64,000 nt of DNA, taken from positions 62,001-126,000 of the forward strand of contig CAVTTP010000008.1 in assembly GCA_963737705.1 (NCBI GenBank). Direction: 5' to 3'. Positions 14,738-23,500 of this stretch are shown here, in pieces. Both the position numbers and the translations under genes were made by a program. The DNA is from PALSA-607 sp963737705. Lineage in GTDB: Bacteria > Actinomycetota > Actinomycetes > Acidothermales > Acidothermaceae. Every line of letters begins with the position of its first letter. Within the stretch, counting starts at the first letter, position 1. A model generated the notes under the pieces. It saw only the letters and a list, made by a program, of their open reading frames with translations. It did not search any database and was not told the origin of the DNA.

Positions 14738-16065
14738 GCCTTCTCGTCGTCGGTCTTTCGCATCGCAGTGCACCGTTGCCGTTGCTCGAACGCACCTCGC
14801 TCTCGGTCGATGCGGCGGGCAAGTTGCTCGACGATGTCGTGGCCGCGCCGGCCGTCGATGAGGCGATGTTGTTGTCGACGTGCAACAGAGTCGAGCTGTA
14901 TGCGTCCGTCGAGAAGTTCCACGCGGGTGTTGCGGCGCTCTCCGAATTGTTGGCCCGTCACACCGGCGTCGGATTCGACGAGCTGTCGCCGCATGTCTAC
15001 GTGCATTACGAAGACCGCGCTGCGCAGCACCTGTTTGCGGTGACCTCGAGTCTTGATTCGATGCTCGTCGGAGAACACCAGATTCTTGGCCAGGTAAGAG
15101 CAGCATTTCGCACTGCTCGAGACCGCGGCGACGCGGGCAGTGCGTTGCACGACGTGATCGAGCGGGCGCTGCACGCGGCGAAGCGAGTACATGCGGAGAC
15201 CGGCATCGACGCAGTCGGGACCACCTTGATCGAGGCAGGGCTGCGACTAGGCGTACCTGGCGGTCTCCAGGGGCAGCACGCCGTCGTCGTGGGGGCTGGC
15301 TCGATGGCATCGATCGCAGTGGCTGCGTTACGCACGGCCGGTGTCGGTGAGCTTGTCGTTGCCAGCCGCACGCTGCTGAGCGCGCAAATGCTGGCCACCC
15401 GAGCCGGCGGCCGGGCCGCCGCGATGGCCGATCTCGAGCAGGAGATCGCCGGCGCAGACGTGGTCATCACGTGCACGGGCTCAGACGGCCAGGTGCTGTC
15501 GGTCGACGTCGTCCAGCAGGCGATGGCCATGCGCCCCGACCGACCACTCTTCATCTTGGATGTCGCTGTTCCCCGCGACGTCGACCCACGCGTGGTCGAA
15601 CTAGCTGGTGTTTCCTTGTTCGACATCGACGCGCTGGCACCGCTGGTCGACAACGCCGCGGCCGCCGATGATGTCCTCGAGGCACGCCGCATCGTCGATA
15701 TGGAGCTCGCTGCGTACGTCAGTGCGCGCCGTGCGTCAGGTGTTGCGCCGACTGTGGTTGCGCTTCGCGACAAAGCCGCGCAGATGGTTGCCGCCGAACT
15801 GCACCGGCTCGACCGGCGACTGCCGAATCTCGACGACGCCGCGCGGGCCGAGATTGCCGCGACCATGCAACGCGTGGTCGACAAGGTTTTGCACGCCCCG
15901 ACCGTGCGGGTTCAAGAACTCGCTGACACTGTCGGGCCGACGTCGTATCCCGAGGCGCTACGCCGGCTGTTCGACCTTGATCCGTCGGCTCCTGCCGCGC
16001 TCGTCGCCCCTGATCTGGCTGATGACGAGAACCCGCTGGGTGAGCAGCCAGGTGAGCAACGGTGA
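14734..16065 (+). CDS. hemA: glutamyl-tRNA reductase
   Basis: This 443-residue enzyme converts glutamyl-tRNA to glutamate-1-semialdehyde, the committed step of C5-route heme synthesis. GLSHRSAPL opens the protein, and the catalytic cysteine is Cys50 in STCNRVELY. The NADPH domain has VVGAGSMASIAV at about 188-199 and the C-terminal dimerisation helices follow. The frame is open nine codons further upstream, but the GTG at 14734 overlaps the rex stop by GTGA and starts where the family starts. First gene after rex, so its expression should follow NADH status. Confidence 0.97.
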   Translation: MSLLVVGLSHRSAPLPLLERTSLSVDAAGKLLDDVVAAPAVDEAMLLSTCNRVELYASVEKFHAGVAALSELLARHTGVGFDELSPHVYVHYEDRAAQHLFAVTSSLDSMLVGEHQILGQVRAAFRTARDRGDAGSALHDVIERALHAAKRVHAETGIDAVGTTLIEAGLRLGVPGGLQGQHAVVVGAGSMASIAVAALRTAGVGELVVASRTLLSAQMLATRAGGRAAAMADLEQEIAGADVVITCTGSDGQVLSVDVVQQAMAMRPDRPLFILDVAVPRDVDPRVVELAGVSLFDIDALAPLVDNAAAADDVLEARRIVDMELAAYVSARRASGVAPTVVALRDKAAQMVAAELHRLDRRLPNLDDAARAEIAATMQRVVDKVLHAPTVRVQELADTVGPTSYPEALRRLFDLDPSAPAALVAPDLADDENPLGEQPGEQR

Positions 16066-17030
16066 GCCCGATCTCGGCGCCAGCTGCGAGGCCGACGACG
16101 GTGCTTCGTCTCGGTACGCGACGCAGCGCCCTTGCGATGGCTCAGGCGACCCTTGTCGCTGAGGCATTGCGAGCCGGCGGGTCGACCATCGAACTCGTTG
16201 GCGTCACGACCGAAGGCGATCGCAGCACCGGTCCGCTGACTGAATCCGGCGGCACTGGCGTCTTCGTGACGCAACTACGCGACCGCCTGCTCGACGGCGC
16301 GGTCGACATCGTCGTGCACTCACTCAAAGACCTGCCAACCCAACCGGCTCCAGCTCTCGAGCTTGCGGCCGTGCCGCCGCGAGCAGATGCGCGCGACGCC
16401 CTGGTGGCCCGCGACGGCTTCACGCTGTCGACGTTGCCGCGCGGGGCATCTGTGGGTACTGGCTCGCCCCGACGTGCGGCTCAGCTGCGCGCCGTCCGCC
16501 CTGATCTCGTCGTCCAGCCGTTGCGGGGCAATGTCGATACCCGAATCGGCCGGGTCGGCCGCGAGGGTGCTGACGGGCTCGACGCGATCGTGGTCGCAGC
16601 CGCCGGGCTTGCCCGGCTTGGCCGCCTCGACGAGGCAACCGAGCTGCTCGACCCCGACGTCATGCTCCCAGCGCCCGGTCAGGGTGCGCTCGCCATCGAG
16701 TGTCGAGCAGCCGACCTCGAACCGGGTGGGCGGCTTCGCGATCTGCTCACTCCGCTTAATGACCTTTCGAGCCATGCGGCCGTCGTGGCAGAGCGCGCCG
16801 TGCTGGCGGGCCTCGAGGCGGGATGTACCGCCCCTGTCGGGGCATTTGCCGAGGTTGACGCGGCACTCAATTTGCATCTGGTCGCTGCGGTCGTCAGCGT
16901 GGACGGCGTAACTGCGATCCGAGGCTCTGCGCGGGGGGCGGCGACTGACGCGGAAGGGATTGGACGCCGGTTGGCTGCCGATCTTCTTGCGCGCGGCGCG
17001 GGCGCACTGATGGGAACGACTCTGCACTGA
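16062..17030 (+). CDS. hemC: hydroxymethylbilane synthase (porphobilinogen deaminase)
   Basis: The 322-residue product polymerises four porphobilinogens into hydroxymethylbilane. Family signatures are LRLGTRRSALAMAQ at the start, HSLKDLPT (residues about 86-93), GTGSPRRAAQL, RGNVDTR and the dipyrromethane-cofactor cysteine Cys255 in EAGCTAPVGA. GTG start overlaps hemA by GTGA. The stop codon lies inside the first of three 22-bp tandem repeats that fill the gap to hemD. Confidence 0.97.
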   Translation: MSPISAPAARPTTVLRLGTRRSALAMAQATLVAEALRAGGSTIELVGVTTEGDRSTGPLTESGGTGVFVTQLRDRLLDGAVDIVVHSLKDLPTQPAPALELAAVPPRADARDALVARDGFTLSTLPRGASVGTGSPRRAAQLRAVRPDLVVQPLRGNVDTRIGRVGREGADGLDAIVVAAAGLARLGRLDEATELLDPDVMLPAPGQGALAIECRAADLEPGGRLRDLLTPLNDLSSHAAVVAERAVLAGLEAGCTAPVGAFAEVDAALNLHLVAAVVSVDGVTAIRGSARGAATDAEGIGRRLAADLLARGAGALMGTTLH

Positions 17031-17087
17031 TTTCGGAACAGCCCTGCACTGATTTCAGAACAGCCCTGCATTGATTTCAGAACAGCC
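17022..17087. repeat. three 22-bp tandem repeats spanning the hemC stop
   Basis: Copies at 17022-17043, 17044-17065 and 17066-17087 start CTGCACTGATTTC (third copy CTGCATTGATTTC) and differ at only one or two positions. Each contains TGA; the first TGA is the hemC stop. Within each unit CTGA-TT-TCAG is an inverted repeat. Confidence 0.93.
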
Positions 17088-17125
17088 CAATGAGTTCAAG
17101 TGAGTAATGACAGAACAGGACGACG

Positions 17126-18796
17126 ATGAGTCCAACGCCCAAGAACACGGGCACCGCAGCAGCGCGCCAGACCAGCGCCCCTGCGCCGCAGCACGCGCGA
17201 GCTGCTGCTGCGGCGCGCAATCTCGGCACCGTTGCGTTTGTCGGTGCGGGCCCTGGCGACCCCGGTCTGCTGACCCTGCGCGCCGTCGAGTTACTCGCCC
17301 GCGCCAACGTGGTGATCGCCGACGAGCCGCTGTCTTCGGATTTGACCAAGCACTGTCGTGCCGACGTCACGGTCATCGATCTCTCGGCAGGTGATCGTTC
17401 ACAGACTCTCGCGGACCGGACCAAGGCGATCGTCGATGCAACCAAGGGCGGCAAGAGCGTCGTGCGGTTGCTCATGGGCGATCCGCTCTTCGACGGTGAT
17501 GGCGCCGAAGAGGCCGCCGCATGTGCGAAGGCCAAGCTCGGCGTCGAAGTCGTTCCCGGCGTACCCGTAGCAGCAGCGGTACCGACGTACGCCGGCATCG
17601 CGCTCGTCGACTCCAAGCACCGCGAGGTGCGGGTCATCGACGCACGCCCGTCGGCGTCCGGCCCTGATTGGGCGGCTGCCGCTATTGGTCACCCGACACT
17701 CGTCGTGTTGCGCGTCGAGTCGCCTGCAGTTGTGGCCGACGCGTTGATCAAGGGCGGCCGCGCGGCTGACACTGCAGTAGCGGCGACCCGAGCCGGCACG
17801 ACAACCGACCAGCACACGGTGGTTTCGACGTTGGGCGCGCTTGCCGCCGACGTCAAGGCCGCGGGACTTGCGGGTCCGGTCGTGCTGGTGATCGGTGACG
17901 TCGTGAAGAGTCGAGGTGCGCTGTCGTGGTTTGAGACGAAGGCATTGTTCGGCTGGCGCGTCCTGGTCCCGCGTACCAAAGAGCAGGCGGGCGAATTGTC
18001 TGACCGGCTGCGGGTCTACGGCGCGGTGCCTGCGGAAGTGCCGACGATTGCGGTCGAGCCGCCCCGCACCCCGCAGCAAATGGAGCGTGCCGTTCGCGGT
18101 CTGGTGACGGGTCGCTACGAGTGGATTGCGTTCACGTCAGTAAACGCGGTGCGCGCGGTGCGCGAGAAGTTCGAGGAGTACGGCCTCGATGCGCGTGCGT
18201 TCTCCGGCATCAAGGTGGCCGCCGTGGGTGAGCAGACCGCCGAGGCGCTGCAAGCATTCGGCGTGAAGCCAGATCTCGTGCCGGTCGGTGAGCAGTCCGC
18301 CGCTGGCCTGCTCGAAGAGTTCCCGCCGTACGACGACGTGCTCGATCCGATCAATCGGGTATTCCTCCCTCGGGCCGATATTGCAACAGAGACACTCGTT
18401 GCCGGCCTCGTCGAACTCGGTTGGGAAGTCGACGATGTCACCGCCTACCGCACGGTGCGTGCCGCGCCGCCGCCGGCGGCTACTCGCGAGGCGATCAAGA
18501 CCGGTGGGTTCGACGCGGTCGTCTTCACGTCGTCATCGACGGTTCGCAACCTCGTGGGTATCGCGGGCAAGCCGCACGCGACGACGGTCATCGCCTGCAT
18601 CGGACCGCAGACGGCGAAGACGGCCGAAGAGCACGGCTTGCGAGTGGACGTTCTCGCTGAGAATCCTTCAGTGGAGTGTCTTGCCGACGCGCTCGCTGCG
18701 TACGGGCTGGCGCAGCGGTTGGCTGCGGAAGCCAGTGGTGAGTGGACGGGCAAGCCCGGACGCCCGCGCGCCAGTTCGCGACGCAAGGCTCGGTAG
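17126..18796 (+). CDS. hemD: HemD-type fusion: SUMT-like domain plus uroporphyrinogen-III synthase
   Basis: A 556-residue actinobacterial fusion like M. tuberculosis Rv0511. Residues about 35-265 form a tetrapyrrole methyltransferase-like domain (FVGAGPGDPGLLTLRAVELL, VVRLLMGDPLFDGDGAEEA, VVPGVPVAAAVPTYAGI). Residues about 270-540 are uroporphyrinogen-III synthase (WRVLVPRTKEQAGELSDRL, WIAFTSVNAVRAV, FTSSSTVRNL), which cyclises hydroxymethylbilane. In the methyltransferase half the usual RLKGGDPFVFGRG has become RLLMGDPLFDGDG, so SUMT activity is doubtful. ATG start at 17126; the C-terminus is lysine/arginine-rich. Lies between hemC and hemB. Confidence 0.93.
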   Translation: MSPTPKNTGTAAARQTSAPAPQHARAAAAARNLGTVAFVGAGPGDPGLLTLRAVELLARANVVIADEPLSSDLTKHCRADVTVIDLSAGDRSQTLADRTKAIVDATKGGKSVVRLLMGDPLFDGDGAEEAAACAKAKLGVEVVPGVPVAAAVPTYAGIALVDSKHREVRVIDARPSASGPDWAAAAIGHPTLVVLRVESPAVVADALIKGGRAADTAVAATRAGTTTDQHTVVSTLGALAADVKAAGLAGPVVLVIGDVVKSRGALSWFETKALFGWRVLVPRTKEQAGELSDRLRVYGAVPAEVPTIAVEPPRTPQQMERAVRGLVTGRYEWIAFTSVNAVRAVREKFEEYGLDARAFSGIKVAAVGEQTAEALQAFGVKPDLVPVGEQSAAGLLEEFPPYDDVLDPINRVFLPRADIATETLVAGLVELGWEVDDVTAYRTVRAAPPPAATREAIKTGGFDAVVFTSSSTVRNLVGIAGKPHATTVIACIGPQTAKTAEEHGLRVDVLAENPSVECLADALAAYGLAQRLAAEASGEWTGKPGRPRASSRRKAR

Positions 18797-18802
18797 GTCT
18801 GT

Positions 18803-19801
18803 ATGCCGGGTCTCGTGTCGAGGCCGCGCCGGTTGCGGCGCACCGCTGCGTTGCGCCGACTCGTCGCGCAGACGCGGCTGTCGTCGTCTGACCTTGTCTT
18901 GCCCTTGTTCGTCAAAGAAGGCATCAGCGAACCCGCGCCGATCGCGTCGATGCCTGGCGTTGTCCAGCACACGCGTGACTCGTTGCGGAAGGCTGCCGCA
19001 GAAGCAGTCGCCGACGGTGTGGGCGGGCTGATCCTGTTCGGCATTCCGGCGCACAAGGACGCGCGCGGTTCGGGTGCCGACGACCCGTCGGGCATCGTGC
19101 AGCTCGCGTTGGGCGATCTCGTCGCTGAGGTTGGCGATGCGACGGTACTGATGACCGATCTGTGTCTCGACGAATACACCGACCACGGGCACTGCGGCAT
19201 CGTGGTCGAGTCAGCGTCGGGGGAGCACGCGATCGACAACGATGCGACGCTCGAGCGCTACGCATCGATCGCGGCCGCGCAAGCGACTGCGGGCGCGCAT
19301 GTCGTTGCACCGAGCGGCATGATGGACGGCCAGGTTGCAGCGATCAGGGCGGGCCTCGACGTCGCGGGCTTCTCGGAGGTCGCGATCCTTGCGTACGCGG
19401 CGAAGTATGCGTCTGCCCTTTACGGGCCGTTCCGCGATGCAGCCGAATGCGCTCCTCGGTTCGGCGATCGCCGCACCTACCAGCAAGATTTCGCGAACAG
19501 CGATGAGGCGTTACGCGAGGTCGCGCTCGACATCGCCGAGGGCGCCGACATGGTGATGGTCAAGCCAGCGATGGCGTATCTCGACGTCGTTGCGCGGGTG
19601 CGCAGCATGGTCGATGTTCCAGTCGCGGCGTACCAGGTCAGCGGCGAGTACGCCATGGTCGAAGCAGCTGCCGCCAATGGCTGGCTCGATCGCGAGAGCG
19701 TGATCCTCGAGTCGTTGACGTCGATCCGTCGTGCTGGCGCCGACATCGTGCTGACGTACTGGGCCGCTGAGGTCGCCCGGCTGCTCCTCGACCCGAGATG
19801 A
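18803..19801 (+). CDS. hemB: delta-aminolevulinic acid dehydratase (porphobilinogen synthase)
   Basis: The 332-residue enzyme condenses two 5-aminolevulinate into porphobilinogen. Both Schiff-base lysines are visible: Lys201 in YAAKYASALYGPFR and Lys254 in MVKPAMAYLD. The metal loop reads DLCLDEYTDHGHCG, which keeps two cysteines of the three-cysteine zinc site but has Asp at the middle position, as in other actinobacteria. ATG start six bases after hemD; a HAD gene overlaps its stop. Confidence 0.97.
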   Translation: MPGLVSRPRRLRRTAALRRLVAQTRLSSSDLVLPLFVKEGISEPAPIASMPGVVQHTRDSLRKAAAEAVADGVGGLILFGIPAHKDARGSGADDPSGIVQLALGDLVAEVGDATVLMTDLCLDEYTDHGHCGIVVESASGEHAIDNDATLERYASIAAAQATAGAHVVAPSGMMDGQVAAIRAGLDVAGFSEVAILAYAAKYASALYGPFRDAAECAPRFGDRRTYQQDFANSDEALREVALDIAEGADMVMVKPAMAYLDVVARVRSMVDVPVAAYQVSGEYAMVEAAAANGWLDRESVILESLTSIRRAGADIVLTYWAAEVARLLLDPR

Positions 19802-20472
19802 GTGCAGCTGCTCCGCGCGCGGTTTTGCTTGATGCCGGAGGGGTGCTTCTCCTTCCCAATCCTTGGGCAGTGTCGGCAGTGTTGCGTGCTTCGGGCGGCG
19901 CGATCGACCCGGACGACGTTGCGCGCGCGCACTACGCAGGCGTCGCCGCGATGGATGCACGCAAGACAACCGATTGGAGCTACTACCACCGAGTGTTCGT
20001 GCGATTCGCCGGAGTACCCAGTAATCGCATCGACGACGCGCTGGCGGGCATGGCCGCGCTGTTCCGTTCGCCAGTTCCCACGACCTGGAATGTCGTGCCG
20101 ACGGGAGTCATCGAACACTTGCGCGACCTTGCAGCAACCGGCGTCGCGATCGCCGTGGTATCGAACGCGGACGGTTTGGTCGAGGCAACACTTCGGCGTT
20201 GCGAAATCCCGTTCGACGTCGTCATCGACTCGACGATCGTCGGTTATGCGAAGCCGCAGCCAGAGATCTTCGCTTTCGCGCTCGAGAAGCTGAATTTGGC
20301 TGCAAGCGATGCGGTGCATGTCGGGGACATGGCGTCGGCGGACGTCGACGGCGCGCATGCTGCCGGTATTCGCCCGTTGCACCTCGACCCGTTCGGAGAT
20401 TGCCCGTATCCGGCCGAGCATCACGAGCACGTGCGAACACTCGGTGACGTCGTCGCCATCGCAGCGGGTTGA
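19798..20472 (+). CDS. HAD superfamily hydrolase
   Basis: A 224-residue HAD-like phosphatase. Motif I is LLDAGGVLLLP: the nucleophile Asp is present but the usual second Asp is Gly, as in some HAD subfamilies. Motif II is AVVSNADG, motif III the Lys in GYAKPQPEIF, and motif IV HVGDMASADVDGA. A helical cap of the C1 type lies between motifs I and II. ATG overlaps the hemB stop, so it is translated with the heme genes; substrate unknown. A strong hairpin follows 40 bases downstream. Confidence 0.88.
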   Translation: MSAAAPRAVLLDAGGVLLLPNPWAVSAVLRASGGAIDPDDVARAHYAGVAAMDARKTTDWSYYHRVFVRFAGVPSNRIDDALAGMAALFRSPVPTTWNVVPTGVIEHLRDLAATGVAIAVVSNADGLVEATLRRCEIPFDVVIDSTIVGYAKPQPEIFAFALEKLNLAASDAVHVGDMASADVDGAHAAGIRPLHLDPFGDCPYPAEHHEHVRTLGDVVAIAAG

Positions 20473-20511
20473 CCGGCCGCCTTGGGTCAGGAAGCCGGGC
20501 CGAACATGGCA

Positions 20512-20554
20512 ACGGCGTCCGAGCCTTAGGTTCCCCCCCAGGCTCGAACGCCGT
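20512..20554. terminator. strong bidirectional hairpin terminator
   Basis: ACGGCGTCCGAGCCT (20512-20526) and AGGCTCGAACGCCGT (20540-20554) form a 15-bp stem with one G-T type mismatch and a 13-base loop. It sits between convergent genes, the HAD gene and the large secreted protein, and could end both transcripts. There is no T tract, as is usual in actinobacteria. Confidence 0.85.
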
Positions 20555-20583
20555 CGATTAGGTGCTCCCGCGTCCGGTCGCCG

Positions 20584-23500
20584 CTATGGCTGGAGCGGCC
20601 CTGCGCTGAAGCTGCTGAACTTGACGGTGGTTGGTGCGTTGGTGGTACTGCCGGACAGGTAGGTCGTGAGGCCTACCGCGCCGGCCGCCTGAAGGCCGGC
20701 CGTGGTGTCGGTCTTGGTCAGCGTCCACGCCGATGGTTGCGCCGATGTCGACGGCCAGACCTTGACGTTCAGCGTGGTGGTGCCAGTTCCGCTGACCTGC
20801 AGCCGCACGTTGAGCTGCGTCCCAGGAGCGAATGTCACGCCGGGGAGTATGACCTCCGAGCCGATCGCGGTCACAGTCGCAGACGCCGCGTACTTCACGA
20901 GCTCGACCCCGACCGTGCCGGTGGAGGTCACCCGCACTCTTGCGTCGTACTCATTGTTGGTACCCACGCGGCGGCCCTCGACGTAGACGTAGATACCGCC
21001 AGTGCCGGTTGCTGCGTTGTTCGTCGTGAACGTCGTGTCGGTCTCCGTGGTGGTGTTCGAAACGCCGGCGAGGTACGCGCTGTCCTGCGTCGACGGTGTT
21101 GGCATCAGGAACGACGCAGCGCCTGGTGCTACCGACAGGTTCGCGGCGGCGCCACCGACCCTGGTCCACGCGCCACCGAGGTCGGCGGTGCCTAGGCCAC
21201 TGGCCACGGTGCGGTTGAACGTGTCAGACGCGTAGAGCGTCACGACGCCGTTGCTGGGTGACACGTTCGCGTTCGCCGTGTTGGTGGCGGCCAGGTTGTC
21301 GGTGGCTGTCAGTTTCACGTTGTACGTGCCCGCACTGGCGTAGACGTGGGTGGGGCTCGGAGAGGTTGACGTGCCGCCGTCACCGAAGTCCCAGCTGTAG
21401 CCGGTGATCGTGCCACCAGTGTCAGTTGAGGTGTTGGTGAACGAGCACGACAGCGCGGCGCACACGGACGTGAACGACGCAACAGGCGTGCTCGACGCGC
21501 CCCCGGTGGGGGCAGCGCTGTGACTGACCGCGTTGGTGTCGGCCAGGTTGTCGGTCACCGTCAATGTCACGGTGTAAGTGCCGCCGGTGGCGTAGACGTG
21601 AGTCGGGCTCTTAGCGGTCGAGGCAGCAGTGCCGTCGCCGAAGTTCCAACTCCAGCCGGTGATGGTGCCACCGGTGTCAGTGGACGCATCGGTGAACGCG
21701 CACGACAGTCCCGTGCAGTTCGACGTGAACGCGGCCACCGGCGTGCTGGGCGGCGGCGCGCCCGTTGGCGCCACCGGTTGGCTCACAGAGTTGGTCGCGT
21801 TCGTAGTGTCGGTGACCGTCAATGTGACGATGTAGCCGCTGCCCGCCGAAACGTAGCCGTGGGTCGTGGTCGGGCTGATGGTGCTGTAAACGGGGCTGCC
21901 GTCACCCCAGTTCCAGCTGTATTTGTTGATGGTGCCGGCAGTGTCGGTGGAAGACCCCGCATTGAAACTGCAGTTCAGGCCCGTGCAGGTGAACGTGAAC
22001 GCTGCCTGCAGGGGACCTGCCGGTACCGGGAACACAAAGCTGCTGTGCGTGGCGATCGACGACGTATTGTCGGTCACGGTAAGCGTCGGCTGGTAGAACG
22101 TCGACGTCGCGTACACGTGGGTTGTCGTCGCGCTGGCACCGGTCACGACCGGGGTCGCGTCACCGAAGTTCCAGCTGTAGGTGGTGATAGTGCCGCCGAC
22201 GTCCGTCGACGTCGATCCGTCGAAGACACACGACAGGCCGGTGCAGTGTGAGGTGAAAGCAGCCACCGGAGCGCCGGTCCCGAAGTTCGCGGCGATGTTG
22301 TGGCTCACGACATCGGTCGAGTGCGTGTTGTCGGTAATCGTCAAGGTCACGGCGAAGCTCCCGGCGCCCGTGTAGACGTGGCTGGCCGTCGGGCTCGCCC
22401 CGGTCACGACCGCGCTGCCGTCACCGAAGTTCCAGCTGTACGTCGCGATGGTGCCCCCCGTGTCACTCGACGTCGAACCGTCGAAGGTGCACGACTCGGC
22501 GGAGCATGTCGACGTGAACTTCGCAATCGGTGATGATGCTCCGACCGCGCCGCCGTTGTAGTGCGACAACACCGTGGTGGCCGACAACGCGGTCGGGTAC
22601 ACCGCGACGTCCGCGATCGATCCCCCTAAGTAGCCGTTCGACGGTGCCGAGGGCCAGCCGGTGAGTGCGTCGCCGCCAACCCGCCAGTTGCCGTAGTACA
22701 CGGAGGTGTCGACCATCGTCGGGTCGGACGCGACCTGGACGCCGTCAACGTAGAGGGTTGCGCCGCCCGCGCCGAGGGTGCCGACGACGTAGTGCCAGCT
22801 GCCGTCGTTGTAGGGCGTTGGGCTCACGACGGTCGAGTCGAGGCCGTTGTCCGTCGGACCGTTGTTGAAGGCACCGAAGCGCAGGTCGCCGTTCTTGTCG
22901 AAGTAGAGGACCCGGTTCTCTACCCAGCTGTCGCCTGTCTGCCAGAGGCCGTCACCGACGATCATGCCGCCCGTGGCCGACGTGGTCTTCACCCACGCCT
23001 CGATGCTGTACGTAGCCATCGGGGAGGCATTGGCAATGGTGCCCGATGTGCTGGTCGAGTTGATGGGGTTAGTAAGCGCACCGTTGACGAACTGCGACGG
23101 AATCGTCGGGTCTCCCTGGAAAGAGACCGCGCTGCTGCCGGCGTGTGGGCCAGCGACTCCGAAGGTGCCGTGCGCACCCATCGTGAGGTCCGCGCCGCCC
23201 GCGTGGTCGTACCCGAGGGTGCTCCCAGCCGGTTCCGACAGCGGCCAGAATGCGAGAGGAGCGCTCGCGAGCACGCTCGCGGTGTAAGGGTCGGTTGTCG
23301 CCGATCCAATCGTCACCGACGTCGCGGCGGAGAGCACGGTGTTGCCGAATGGGTCCGTGACGCGAACCTTGTAACTGTGGGTCGAGCCCGGTGTGAGGTT
23401 CTTGTCGGTGAAGGAGAGTGCCGGTCGGTTCCAGAACTCGGAGTTGACCGTCGTGGTGTAGATCGGCGTCGTGCTGGTGTCACGAGTGACCGCGTAGGTC

